Shown: positions 54,501 through 62,223, counted from the first letter of the stretch. The stretch: 64,000 nucleotides of DNA from Luteolibacter sp965659125 (GCA_965659125.1 CBFHVO010000001.1:160888-224887), one strand, 5' to 3'. Notes: generated by a model not told the origin, from the letters alone. A program made the numbers and translations.

Positions 54501-54915
54501 CGTCGGAATCCGGGTGCAGCGAATTCGGAGCCAATTTGGTCGGGCGACCCTCGAAGGTGGTGACCACCAGAGGAGCGGCACCTGCGGCACGCGGCATGGA
54601 GGAAGCGTAGTAGGTGGCCTTCCCGGGGATCACCCACTCGGGCGACTTGGTGTAGGGGACGATGTAGCTTTCTGGACGGCGGCAGCTGGCGAGACCCAAA
54701 CCGGCAAGCGCGCTCGAAGCACCCATCAATTTCATGAAGGAACGACGCGAGGACTCGACTTCCTCCTGGTTGGCCAGTTCGGCGGCGCCACGGGGAAACT
54801 CGCGCTCGAGCCACGTGCGGAATTCCGAACTGTCTTCAAGCTGACCCGTGCTGCGCCAGGAGACGGTGGACTCGTCGGCGGGAGCGTCGGGGTGGTGCTG
54901 AATGCGCTTGCTCAT
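51505..54915 (-). CDS. actB: Alternative complex III subunit ActB (Mo-oxidoreductase-like/ferredoxin fusion)
   Basis: The 1136-aa protein begins with a twin-arginine motif (SSRRSFMKLMGASSALAGLG) near residue 56. A large molybdopterin-oxidoreductase-like domain follows (about 100-780); in known ActB it binds no cofactor. The C-terminal domain has four cysteine clusters: CMGCSACTVACQAENN, CVQCESAPCETVCP, CIGTRYCANNCPYKA and CTYCVQR with CQEACPAG. These hold three [4Fe-4S] and one [3Fe-4S] cluster in characterised ActB. It passes electrons between ActC and ActA. The fused B1-B2 form is the common one. It is 45 bp downstream of actA. Confidence 0.95.
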   Translation of the reverse strand: MSKRIQHHPDAPADESTVSWRSTGQLEDSSEFRTWLEREFPRGAAELANQEEVESSRRSFMKLMGASSALAGLGLASCRRPESYIVPYTKSPEWVIPGKATYYASSMPRAAGAAPLVVTTFEGRPTKLAPNSLHPDSDGTDVFTQASVLNLYATNRSRKVLKNGMSANRSELEALLCAIAADSSTKVGFVFGTDVSPTRSRLAKELAGKFGSAKFYSYEALEAEQIGGEGVRMVADFSKADRILSLDSDFVSTDPQGPVTPFFERRKPEGKGYMHKADAKSMNRLYAVEAAYSLTGGMADHRLRVAPSQVQVIAEAVAAKIVPGITAPKLDADQQKWVDALCEDLKKSANRSLVVAGSRQSKAVRYLAVEINRALGSLGAGKPMQVLQSEATGLGSIADLTADLEKGRIDTVILLTPSNPVFDAPADLGFADALTKQGVTSIHLGERADATAHASSWHIPAAHYLESWGDARSARGYYCVVQPMILPLYEDCVSELELLIALLDKEGRLINGEGPEGSASPAYDAVRKTFTDPEIGESGQAAWKQLLRNGYYESSVYPEAKVASGKGVLNKAQKAPSSSSLEVIFATDASIYDGRYIDNGWLQEVPDPISKLTWDNAALIAPKTAKKLGIYDEILKLEPKTKALGFIPVEGKYAAVGPDGEGQNRTAPMIKVTLNGETLEFPVLISFGQAENTVVIPVGYGQGINHEDDLGRKQVNQDHVGLVGVNRGFDVYPLRKSDTPYFATGAKVELTKGRYPVALTQEHHAMYGRALAREISTMKDKKKGDFDAQLAKVAKQGVDSHAPPNVYLYKPEGSSTWDPGKDGEAQKLINDPLHQWGMAIDLTACMGCSACTVACQAENNIPIVGKEQVAMGREMHWIRMDRYYASQEKYYDTDGKKQKAPEWVKDNPAMVPQPVACVQCESAPCETVCPVNATVHTEDGLNAMAYNRCIGTRYCANNCPYKARRFNFFDYNKRNPLIKHNLTRGPLGKKDEGGPDHLQKNPNVTVRMRGVMEKCTYCVQRLKDAVIRQKRGQKQEALIAGKTSTDMEVKTDTLRIPVDSVKAACQEACPAGAISFGNLKDGKKSEMGRAKELKRNYDLLNYVGTRPRTSYLARVKNPNPDMPDAKFIGKATIHMA

Positions 54916-54960
54916 GGGTGAATGGCGAAAGTGTTGGGAAGTTGAACGGGAGCCGTGGGG

Positions 54961-55662
54961 TCAGTGGTGGCATGTTGCGCAGCTGGTCTTGGGATTGACC
55001 TTGAACTGCTCCTTGAGCTTCATGCCCAGATCTTCAGTGGTTTTGATGGCGTCATCTCCAGACACGTATTTGGCAACATCCTTGTCGCCGTAATCGAAAT
55101 TGAAGACCTCCTCGAGAGGTCGCAGGTGCTTCTCGGGAGCGCGGTGACATTCTAGGCACCAGCCCATGGAGTGGGACTCGGCCTGATAAACCACTTCCAT
55201 CTGATCAATGTCCCCGTGGCAACTCTGGCAAGAAATGCCGCGGTTCACGTGGGCGGAGTGGTTGAAATAAACGTAGTCGGGAGACTTGTGGATGCGCACC
55301 CACTCGATGGGCTTGCCATGATACTGCGGATGATCCTTGTCCATCGAGCGATGCAGGGGCTCAAGCTTGGGGCTGTCGCGCTGGACGTGCTGGTGACAGT
55401 TCCAGCAGGTGTTGCCGGTCGGCACGTTGGAATGGCCGGCGACATCAACAAATGAGTGGCAGTAGCGGCAGTCCAGACCGAGCTGGTCGACGTGGATCTT
55501 GTGCGAGAAGGGGATCGGCTGGCTGGGCTGGTAGCCAACCCGCAGGGTTTTAGGAGTCGCGTAGTAGCTGAAGGCTAAGGCGATGCCGGCTGCGGTAGCG
55601 CCGATGCAAACCGCAATTTTCAGAGGCAGCAGATTGGTCCAGCGGGGAAAAATGTTTGCCAT
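54961..55662 (-). CDS. actA: Alternative complex III pentaheme cytochrome c ActA
   Basis: The 233-aa protein has an N-terminal signal anchor (LPLKIAVCIGATAAGIALAF) and five CxxCH motifs: CRYCH, CWNCH, CQSCH, CLECH and CATCH, the last right at the C-terminus. Extra His such as IPFSHKIHVDQLG give distal ligands. This matches the pentaheme ActA of alternative complex III, which takes electrons from ActB and hands them to ActE or soluble carriers. It is the first gene of the operon, so the promoter lies in 55663-55853. Confidence 0.95.
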   Translation of the reverse strand: MANIFPRWTNLLPLKIAVCIGATAAGIALAFSYYATPKTLRVGYQPSQPIPFSHKIHVDQLGLDCRYCHSFVDVAGHSNVPTGNTCWNCHQHVQRDSPKLEPLHRSMDKDHPQYHGKPIEWVRIHKSPDYVYFNHSAHVNRGISCQSCHGDIDQMEVVYQAESHSMGWCLECHRAPEKHLRPLEEVFNFDYGDKDVAKYVSGDDAIKTTEDLGMKLKEQFKVNPKTSCATCHH

Positions 55663-55775
55663 GGCGAAGGCGGGAAAGGCGGGGACAGTGCAGGGAGTGG
55701 TGATTTTGGGCAGGGCAACCCGTGTCGCCCCGCCCCGCGCGGAGAGGATGCAAACCAGCTCAGCAGTTGCAACGG

Positions 55776-55855
55776 AAAAAAGCCTTTAAGAGCAATTTAT
55801 CAATACCCCAAGAAGCGCACTCTTGTTGAGATCCATACTCAAGAGGAAGGCTTTT
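55776..55855 (-). terminator. Nested inverted repeats between the 99-aa gene and the act operon
   Basis: Directly after the minus-strand stop of the 99-aa gene, AAAAGCCTT (read on the minus strand) pairs with AAGGCTTTT at 55778-55786, followed by a T6 run. Between the arms a second hairpin CTCTTG/CAAGAG (55820-55845) is nested. It may end upstream transcription, or act as a leader structure for the act operon. Nothing else was seen in 55663-55775 apart from a GC-rich tract. Confidence 0.45.
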
Positions 55856-56153
55856 ATCCCGACCAGTTCATGCCCTTGTCTTTTCGCCACTGCCGGTAGG
55901 CCGCGAACTGCTCGGATTTGGGCATGGAAATTCGCCCCGGATCCTCCGCCAGAAACTGCTCAAAGGCGCTCTCTCGGGCCTCTGAATCAGCCGGTTTGGT
56001 GGCCTGGGACATAGGATTGCCCTCACCTCTTGCCATGCGATCCAGGCGCGCCTCGAGTCGCGACAGCGCGATGCGCAATGAGAATAGAATCGGGATAACC
56101 AGCCCGAGCGCAGCCAAAATGATCCAATCAACGAGAGTCACGACTGTTGGCAT
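55854..56153 (-). CDS. Small membrane protein, 99 aa
   Basis: The protein has one N-terminal helix (LVDWIILAALGLVIPILFSL), a coiled-coil-like basic segment (ALSRLEARLDRMARGEGN) and a soluble tail ending in a conserved-looking YRQWRKDKGMNWSG. No family is recognised. It lies 3 bp downstream of the oxidoreductase gene and 191 bp upstream of actA, so it may be part of either transcript. Confidence 0.65.
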   Translation of the reverse strand: MPTVVTLVDWIILAALGLVIPILFSLRIALSRLEARLDRMARGEGNPMSQATKPADSEARESAFEQFLAEDPGRISMPKSEQFAAYRQWRKDKGMNWSG

Positions 56154-56156
56154 AGA

Positions 56157-57434
56157 TCAAATATCATACGCCTTGCGCCGCTCGCGCTTGCAAAGCGCGT
56201 TGGCTTCATCGTCGCCGACGAAGCGCTCGGTTTTTGGATCGAATGTGAGTTTGCGGCCCAGCCTCCAGGCGATGGAGGCAGCGTGACCGGTGACGTGACC
56301 GTTACGCGTGATCACCGAGTTGCAAGCGGGCTGCTTGCGGGATTTGACGCAGTCGAGGAAATCGCGAACATGCTTGGCGGGATCGATGCCAAGCATCTTC
56401 TCGGGCGCTTTGTTACCGAATAGGTTTTTGTCGCTACCGACAATCATGCCGCTGTCGCCGGCTTCCACCCAGCCGTCCTCGCCTTCGATCCGGATCGGGC
56501 AACTCGAGAGACCGGGCTGCCAGTCCCCCTCCCCCTTGAAACCTGCGATGCGGATCACCAGGCGCGTGCCGTCGGCGTATTTACCGTAGATGGTGTCGCC
56601 ATCGACTTCGAACTCCACCGGGCTGGTGCTGTCCTTGTTGGCGGCCCATTGGCAGATATCGATGGTGTGGGAGCCCCACTCAAGCACCTTCCAGCCGGCG
56701 CTGAGTTCGTTGTGGCCACGCCAACGGCCGCGGCAGTAGGCGCGGTTGAATGGAATGTCGGGCGAGGGGCCGAGCCAGCGATCCCAGTCGATGACTTCGG
56801 GATCGGGCAGAGGCTCACCGGGAAGCGGTTCGTGGCCGAGGAAGGGCTTGATGCTGCCCGCGTGGACCGAAGTGATTTTGCCGAGCTTGCCGTCATTGGC
56901 GATCCTGGAAGCGAGCTGGAAGTTGTCGACGTTGCGGCGCTGGGTGCCGGATTGGAAGATGCGCTTGTGCTTGCGCACCTCCTCATCGAGCTCGCGGCTT
57001 TCGTCGATGGTCATGGTGCAGGGCTTCTCGCAGTAGACATCCTTGCCGGCGCGGACCGCCTTGACGGTGGCCGGAGTGTGCCATCGGTCACCGGTGGCGA
57101 TAAGCACGGCATCGATGTCTTCGCGGGCCAGCACGTCCTCCATCTTGCGGTAGGCTTTGCAATCCTCGTTGCCATAGGCCCGGTTGGTGAGCTTGCGGAT
57201 GATCTCGGAGCGCTCCTTCTGGACGTCAGCAATGGCGACGAACTGGCAGTCTTTCTGGGCGTGGAAAGAAGCAAGCACCTTGCGGCCGCGCGGTCCGAGG
57301 CCGATACCTCCGACAACGATGCGGTTGCTGGGGGCAACGTTGCCGTCCTTGCCCAGGGCGCTGGATGGAATGATGGTCGGCATGCCGGCGAATGCGCTGG
57401 CTCCGGCAATAAATTTTCTGCGGGTCGTTTTCAT
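56157..57434 (-). CDS. Gfo/Idh/MocA family oxidoreductase with Tat signal
   Basis: The 425-aa protein has a Tat signal (KTTRRKFIAGASAFAGMPTI) and the NAD(P)-binding Rossmann motif in RIVVGGIGLGPRGRKVL, then the conserved CEKPCTMTIDE (normally EKP) and a C-terminal substrate domain with WKVLEWGSHTIDICQWAA. Exported members of this family are numerous in Verrucomicrobiota and Planctomycetota, where they act on sugars or sugar derivatives. No sugar genes lie next to it. The cofactor would have to be bound before export. Substrate unknown. Confidence 0.9.
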   Translation of the reverse strand: MKTTRRKFIAGASAFAGMPTIIPSSALGKDGNVAPSNRIVVGGIGLGPRGRKVLASFHAQKDCQFVAIADVQKERSEIIRKLTNRAYGNEDCKAYRKMEDVLAREDIDAVLIATGDRWHTPATVKAVRAGKDVYCEKPCTMTIDESRELDEEVRKHKRIFQSGTQRRNVDNFQLASRIANDGKLGKITSVHAGSIKPFLGHEPLPGEPLPDPEVIDWDRWLGPSPDIPFNRAYCRGRWRGHNELSAGWKVLEWGSHTIDICQWAANKDSTSPVEFEVDGDTIYGKYADGTRLVIRIAGFKGEGDWQPGLSSCPIRIEGEDGWVEAGDSGMIVGSDKNLFGNKAPEKMLGIDPAKHVRDFLDCVKSRKQPACNSVITRNGHVTGHAASIAWRLGRKLTFDPKTERFVGDDEANALCKRERRKAYDI

Positions 57435-57564
57435 GGTATTGAGTGAATCGCCTCCAGGGCGGGCATCGATGGTCTAGGTATTCAAAAACATACGCCAAGG
57501 TCGAGATGAGAATTTCAACCGGCCTCAACAGGCCTCTACCAACCTATTCCCATTATGCCCAAGT

Positions 57565-58563
57565 CTATTGGCTGAGCTGATTCATCAGACGGCGGGCAAT
57601 TTCCTGCAACTCCTCCACCGGAATGGCGAAACTTTCAGCGCGGTTGGCGCGGGCGATGTTCATGCCGATGCATTCGCCCTCGAGATTGAGCAAAGGACCC
57701 CCGACAATCTTGCTGGTGCCCAGGATGCTGTGCTGAACCACGCGCGCAAAGTCGCTGCGTCGATTCGAAAAATCACCGCTCATCATGTCGTTGCGGTTGG
57801 GTGGGGGTTTCATTTGATGGCTCGGCATCAGCTCCACATGCATCTCAAGCTCTTGGTCACCGCGTTTGGCACCAATCAGAACCTTGCTGCCGGTGTGATG
57901 ATCTTTCAGAGCCTCCTTGAGCTCCTCCACAGTTTTGAGCGGCTTGTCGTCCGCGGTGAGCAGAACATCTCCCTTCTGCAAACCGGCGGCAAAAGCCCCG
58001 CCTTTCTCCTCAACGGCCTGAACCACGAGTCCTTTTTCCTCGTCCTCCTTGATGGCCACCCCCATTACCAGACCTCCGGCCGGCTCAATGCGATGCGGCT
58101 GGGCACTGATCACGCCCATCAACAGACGACGCTTGAAGCGCGAGGAGACACCGTTGGCGCAAACCCATGAGCCAAGTGCCAGGTCACTGCCCTCGGCAAA
58201 TTTCACCGGCATCAGGCCTTCGGCGTCCACCTTGATCAGGCAAACGTCCCATGCAGGGTCCTGCGATAGCAGCTTGACCGACTTGTATCGCTTCTTGTCC
58301 ACAATGACTTGCGGCTCCTTGAGTTTGGCGAACTCGCTGGCCTTGGTCAGCATGTAACCATCAGCGGAAATGATGACCCCGTAGCCCAACTCGTCACGCC
58401 CGTCCATGATCAGCGCACTGCTGCTTTGAAGCACCCGACGCTGCGGTTCAAAGACAGCGAGCAGTTGCTCTCCCGTGCAACGCAGGGGAGCTTCCAAGCT
58501 ATACTGGGCCGCCAGGGGTGAAGCCGCGGCCAGCAGGGTCAGGGCAATGAGTTTAGCGTTCAC
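57565..58563 (-). CDS. HtrA-like PDZ protein without catalytic His and Ser (pseudoprotease)
   Basis: The protein begins with a signal peptide (NAKLIALTLLAAASPLAAQY from the GTG at 58563). It then follows the trypsin-like HtrA fold: GYGVIISADGYMLTKASEF at the His site, with Ser in place of His, DPAWDVCLIKV with the Asp kept, and GTSKIVGGPLLNLEGE at the Ser site, with Val in place of Ser. A PDZ domain (GLQKGDVLLTADDKPLKTVE) lies between the Asp and Ser regions in sequence order. A longer start at GTG 58599 is possible. It overlaps the active homologue by 11 bp, so the two are coupled and may form a mixed complex. Confidence 0.8.
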   Translation of the reverse strand: MNAKLIALTLLAAASPLAAQYSLEAPLRCTGEQLLAVFEPQRRVLQSSSALIMDGRDELGYGVIISADGYMLTKASEFAKLKEPQVIVDKKRYKSVKLLSQDPAWDVCLIKVDAEGLMPVKFAEGSDLALGSWVCANGVSSRFKRRLLMGVISAQPHRIEPAGGLVMGVAIKEDEEKGLVVQAVEEKGGAFAAGLQKGDVLLTADDKPLKTVEELKEALKDHHTGSKVLIGAKRGDQELEMHVELMPSHQMKPPPNRNDMMSGDFSNRRSDFARVVQHSILGTSKIVGGPLLNLEGECIGMNIARANRAESFAIPVEELQEIARRLMNQLSQ

Positions 58564-59569
58564 CGAGCTTGAGTGTAATGGTTTGGGTTTCTTCGCCACG
58601 CTTCACTTCGAAGGAAATTTCATCATCGATGTGCATGTCCTTGATCAGGTCCTGCAAATCCTCGCGCTTGGAGAGCGGCTTGTCGTTAGCGCTCATGAGA
58701 ATGTCGCCGACCTTGAGCCCTGCCTCCTCAGCAGGTGAATTCTCGCCGACGATGAGAATGACAATTCCGCCCTTCTCATGGGCCTCGGTCTTGATCCCGA
58801 GAAAACCGCCGCCCTTGACCGGCTTTTTGGCAAAGGGGCCTTCACCGAGGAATTCACCCTCCATCATCCTCTCCCAGTTCTTGATGAACTCGTCACTGGG
58901 AACGTGCATGTTTTCCTGCAATACCTGACCCACCCGCGAGTGAATGCCGATGAGCTTGCCGGTGAGGTCGAAGAGCGGGCCACCGGAGTCACCACCAATC
59001 AGGATGCAATCCGAGTGGAGAGTGAAATCCGAGATTTTGACAATGCGCCCAAGCCGCACCACCACGCCGCGTTGTTTGTCGAAGCCTCCCGAATGGCCGA
59101 GGGCGAAGACCCAGTCTCCCAGCCGGGTGCTTGCCTTGTTCTCGATTGCCACATGCGGCCAATCCTCACGTACGGGCTTGACGATCTTGCAGAGCGCCGC
59201 GTCGGTTTCAGAATCCAAGCCAAGTGAGATGGCCTCGGCCTCGGTGCCGTCCTCGAAGAGAACCTTGATGGACTTGTCCACTCCACCCGAGACGTGGGCG
59301 GCAGTCATGATCAGGCCATCGGGGGAAACCACCACGCCCGTGCCGCTGTTCGATTTTGCACCTTCGCCGACCTGCAGGCAAATGGTCGCAGCCCTAGCCG
59401 CCGGCAAGCCGTCCAAAACCGCTTTCTGGATCACTTTGAGATCCTCGAGCGTCTCGGGCACCTTCTGATCATTAACGTAGGGCCGCCCATCGGCATGCAG
59501 CAGCGAGAGCATGCCCAGCGCCATGCAGGGCATCATCAAAGACCTGGAAATCGGAGCGAAATACCTCAT
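58553..59569 (-). CDS. HtrA/DegP-like serine protease with PDZ domain
   Basis: The 338-aa exported protein (signal LMMPCMALGMLSLLHA) has a complete trypsin-like triad: His92 in GLIMTAAHVSGG, Asp123 in ETDAALCKIV, and Ser195 in IGGDSGGPLFDL. A single C-terminal PDZ domain (GLKVGDILMSANDKPLSKRE) follows. The usual DegP has two PDZ domains. It probably degrades or senses misfolded envelope proteins. The downstream gene encodes an inactive relative, in frame-overlapping arrangement. Confidence 0.9.
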   Translation of the reverse strand: MRYFAPISRSLMMPCMALGMLSLLHADGRPYVNDQKVPETLEDLKVIQKAVLDGLPAARAATICLQVGEGAKSNSGTGVVVSPDGLIMTAAHVSGGVDKSIKVLFEDGTEAEAISLGLDSETDAALCKIVKPVREDWPHVAIENKASTRLGDWVFALGHSGGFDKQRGVVVRLGRIVKISDFTLHSDCILIGGDSGGPLFDLTGKLIGIHSRVGQVLQENMHVPSDEFIKNWERMMEGEFLGEGPFAKKPVKGGGFLGIKTEAHEKGGIVILIVGENSPAEEAGLKVGDILMSANDKPLSKREDLQDLIKDMHIDDEISFEVKRGEETQTITLKLGER

Positions 59570-59620
59570 GTCCGCGGTGAACTTACACAGGCTGAAGCGT
59601 CACTGGCAACCTGCTCTTAT

Positions 59621-60226
59621 TCATATTGCGGTGAGTCTTTTGTAAACCGCGAGCCATTCGCGACCTTCGCGTCCGGGATAGGCCGCCTCGGGCTGCCAGG
59701 CCTCCACGCGCTCAAAGTAGGGCGCAAAGCAGGCATCGATTTGCTCCTTGGCAGCACCAAAGGGTGGCCCGAAGCCCTCTTCTCCCGGATCGTGGGGGGT
59801 CAGAAAAAAGACCCCCGCAAGTATCGCCCCCGGCGCCAGTAAGTCGGCAGCCCTCAGGGCGTAATCCCCGCGGCGGGAGGGATCGATGGCGCAAAAACAA
59901 GTATGCTCCCAGATCGCGCCGGCTGAGCGCTCCGCCATCTGCCGCGCGTCAAGAAAGTCCAACTGCTCATAGCTTTCCAGACCCACCGGCGCGTATGCCT
60001 CTGCGGCCTCGAGGGCTGCGGGAGCAATGTCGATGCCGCGCACCCGCAGATCATGACTCGCCAGAAAGCGCACATCGTGGCCCAAACCGCAACCGGGCAC
60101 CCAGACCTCGCCATCGCCAAAAATCTCCACGCCCAGTTTGTCGATGAGCTCGCGCAGCGGCGGCGCCGCCTCACCCTTTTCCCATGGGGTATCGCCTACA
60201 AGGTAGCGCTGCTGCCAATCGGTCAT
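59621..60226 (-). CDS. SAM-dependent methyltransferase, thiopurine S-methyltransferase family
   Basis: The 201-aa enzyme begins TDWQQRYLVGDTPWEKGEA, the N-terminal hallmark of TPMT-like bacterial methyltransferases, and has the SAM-binding VWVPGCGLGHDVRFLASHDL and VRGIDIAP segments. FLTPHDPGEEGFGPPFG near the C-terminus is also typical. In bacteria these methylate thiols, selenite/tellurite or halides; the substrate here is unknown. The ATG at 60226 is used because the longer frame runs through the divergent exonuclease gene and the N-run. Confidence 0.88.
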   Translation of the reverse strand: MTDWQQRYLVGDTPWEKGEAAPPLRELIDKLGVEIFGDGEVWVPGCGLGHDVRFLASHDLRVRGIDIAPAALEAAEAYAPVGLESYEQLDFLDARQMAERSAGAIWEHTCFCAIDPSRRGDYALRAADLLAPGAILAGVFFLTPHDPGEEGFGPPFGAAKEQIDACFAPYFERVEAWQPEAAYPGREGREWLAVYKRLTAI

Positions 60227-60290
60227 GGAATGCAATGTCGGCGGCAAGCCGATGATTGCAAGACCGATCCCGAACGCTAGTCTGGCGCAG

Positions 60291-60909
60291 ATGCCCGCCA
60301 TTCGCGACTGCCGCTTCACCGCCATCGACTTCGAATCGGCGGGGGCTGCGCGCGGCANNNNNNNNNNGCAAAACCGATGTCGCGGTGCAGATCGGCATGG
60401 CCTCGTGGTCTGTAAAGCAGGGCCACCACGAATCCTACGTTTCGTATCTCGCCAGCGACCAACCCATTCAATGGGCGGCACGCAAGGTGCACGGCATCAG
60501 CCTCAAGGACCTCGCCGGAGCCCCCACCCTGCTCTCCCTGTGGCCCGAATGTAAAAAGCGCCTCGGCAATGCCGTGATTGTCGCTCACGGACATGGCACC
60601 GAAAAACGCTTCCTGCGCAGCTTTCCCGGTCACGGTTTCGGGCCATGGGTCGACACGCTGCAACTAACCCGCGCTCTCTGGCCGGACCTCGGCGACCACT
60701 CCTTGAGTGCGATCTGCGACCTGCTTGATCTCAGCGCACAAGTCCGCCAACTGGTTCCGGGCAAAAGCTGGCACGACGCCCTCTTCGACGCGGTCGCCTC
60801 GCTGGTAGTGCTGGCTCACATCATCGAGTTGCACCGACTTGCGGACCAGCAAGTCGAAGTCCTGCAAAATCCCGACACTTCGAAGTGGCACGGCAACAGA
60901 CGCCATTAA
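60291..60909 (+). CDS. DEDD 3'-5' exonuclease (DnaQ-like), interrupted by an assembly gap
   Basis: From ATG 60291 the first 22 codons read PAIRDCRFTAIDFESAGAAR, with the DxE motif of DnaQ-type exonucleases. After the ten N, the frame shifts and continues QIGMASWSV, then VIVAHGHGTEKRFLRSF, WVDTLQLTRALWPDL, SLSAICDLLDL and SWHDALFDAVASLVVL, which carry the other DEDD motifs. The 10-N filler is not a multiple of three, so the break is an artefact. If the flanks overlap by GCA the frame is restored (ARGKTDVAVQIG), giving about 201 aa. Role: proofreading-like or RNA/DNA trimming nuclease. Divergent from the methyltransferase gene. Confidence 0.82.
60358..60367. other. Assembly gap, 10 N
   Basis: Ten unknown bases sit within the exonuclease gene. 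The flanks end ...GGCA and begin GCAAAA.... Joining them with a 3-base overlap restores one reading frame, so the true sequence is probably shorter than the placeholder. Confidence 0.97.
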
Positions 60910-60957
60910 AACTGTCTTTGCACACGACCCATAAGCACAGACACTCTTTTTCGCACA

Positions 60958-61407
60958 ATGAGCTCCCCCGCCCCCAAATCAACCGGATCCGGCTCGACCG
61001 CGATGGATGACTACCTCGAGCAGATCCTGCATCTGATCGAAGAAAAGGGCTATGCGCGGGCCATCGATATCTCCAAGAACCTCAACATTTCCCAGGCCAG
61101 CGTGACCAACATGTTGCGCCGCCTCGACAGCGAGGGCTTGGTCGTCCACGAAAAGTATCGCGGCACCACCCTTACCGAAGCGGGCCATCGCATTGCTCGC
61201 GCCATCGTCGAGCGCCACGAAACCCTGACCCGCTTCCTGAGCTTGTTCGACATCGATGAGCAGACCATCTATCGTGATGTCGAGGGCATGGAACATCACG
61301 TCTCGCGGCCCACTCTCAATGTGATCCGTGCAATGGCTGATGCGCTCGAAAAAGATCCCAAGCTACTCGAACGCATCCGCAAGGCAACGGCCAAACTCAA
61401 GAAGTGA
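60958..61407 (+). CDS. mntR: Manganese-responsive transcriptional regulator MntR (DtxR family)
   Basis: The 149-aa repressor has the MntR layout: the N-terminal metal ligands in MDDYLEQILHLIEEKGYARA (Asp and Glu), a winged helix (SQASVTNMLRRLDSEGLV), EKYRGTTLTEAGHRIA, and the remaining ligands His in VERHETLTRF and Glu/Glu/His in RDVEGMEHHVS. These correspond to the six Mn2+ ligands of B. subtilis MntR, and lack the SH3-like domain of DtxR. It probably represses Mn2+ import. No transporter gene is adjacent. Confidence 0.92.
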   Translation: MSSPAPKSTGSGSTAMDDYLEQILHLIEEKGYARAIDISKNLNISQASVTNMLRRLDSEGLVVHEKYRGTTLTEAGHRIARAIVERHETLTRFLSLFDIDEQTIYRDVEGMEHHVSRPTLNVIRAMADALEKDPKLLERIRKATAKLKK

Positions 61408-61435
61408 GCTTGGTAGTGGATTCATGAAGGAGCCG

Positions 61436-61498
61436 CTGCAGGCGGCGGTCGCGGACCGCCGTTGGGACTGGGTCGGCAGACACAGATGCCGCTTGCAG
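61436..61498. repeat. 63-bp imperfect palindromic intergenic repeat, copy B
   Basis: Outer arms CTGCAGGCGG (61436-61445) and CCGCTTGCAG (61489-61498) form an inverted repeat with one mismatch. The inner hairpin GCGGCGGTCGCGGACCGCCG (61442-61461) lies at the same offset as that of copy A at 29756-29818, and the differences in the stem are compensatory. It fills most of the gap between mntR and the ubiE gene. Confidence 0.6.
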
Positions 61499-61539
61499 TT
61501 GAGCTTGCCCCTTGATTTGGGCACCCAGCGGGGCCATGT

Positions 61540-62223
61540 ATGGGCATGCCCGACGCCGCCTACGTATGTGATGCCTTTTCGCGCATCGCCGATCGCTACG
61601 TGCTGACCAACCATGTGCTCAGCTGCGGCATCGACATCTGGTGGCGCAAGGTGGTTGCCGAGCGAATTCGCGGGTGGTCGCCCGGCAGGCTGCTCGACAT
61701 TGCCTCGGGCACCGGTGACCTTGCTCTGGAGATCCAGAGCCATTGTCCGGATTGCGAAGTCATCGCCACCGACTTCTGCGCCGAGATGCTCGACCACGCC
61801 TCGCGTCGCGGCGTTCACCAAACCCTCGTCGCAGATGCCCTCAAGCTGCCCTTCGAGGATGGTGGCTTCGACGTCGCCACGGTGGCCTTCGGCCTGCGCA
61901 ACATGAGCGACTACCCTGCGGCTCTCAAGGAAATGCAGCGCGTGATCAAGCCGGGCGGTCGCCTGGTCATTCTCGATTTTTCCATTCCCACCGGACTGAT
62001 GAAGCTGCCCTACCGCTTCTACCTCCACTGCCTTCTGCCGCACCTCGCCGGACGCCTGACAGGTCACGCTGACACCTATGAATACCTAGGGGGCTCGATC
62101 GAGCAATTTCCCTCCGGTGAGGACATGTGCTCTCTGCTCGAAGAATGTGGCTTTGTTGACCCCAGCGCGAAAGCCCTGACGGGCGGCATTGTATCTGTGT
62201 ATACTGCAACCCATCCCGCATGA
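61540..62223 (+). CDS. ubiE: Demethylmenaquinone/ubiquinone C-methyltransferase
   Basis: The 227-aa class I methyltransferase has the UbiE/MenG hallmarks: VCDAFSRIADRYVLTNHVLS near the start, the SAM-binding LLDIASGTGDLALEI, DALKLPFEDGGFDVATVAFG with FGLRNM, and YEYLGGSIEQFPSGEDM. It performs the last step of menaquinone synthesis (or the equivalent in ubiquinone). As alternative complex III oxidises menaquinol, this fits the respiratory chain encoded here. ATG 61540 and ATG 61546 are both possible starts. The stop overlaps the next gene by 4 bp (ATGA). Confidence 0.93.
   Translation: MGMPDAAYVCDAFSRIADRYVLTNHVLSCGIDIWWRKVVAERIRGWSPGRLLDIASGTGDLALEIQSHCPDCEVIATDFCAEMLDHASRRGVHQTLVADALKLPFEDGGFDVATVAFGLRNMSDYPAALKEMQRVIKPGGRLVILDFSIPTGLMKLPYRFYLHCLLPHLAGRLTGHADTYEYLGGSIEQFPSGEDMCSLLEECGFVDPSAKALTGGIVSVYTATHPA

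Noticed and set aside
60291..60909. Exonuclease as a true pseudogene
   Set aside because: The only break is the 10-N filler; merging the flanks restores the frame and all motifs.
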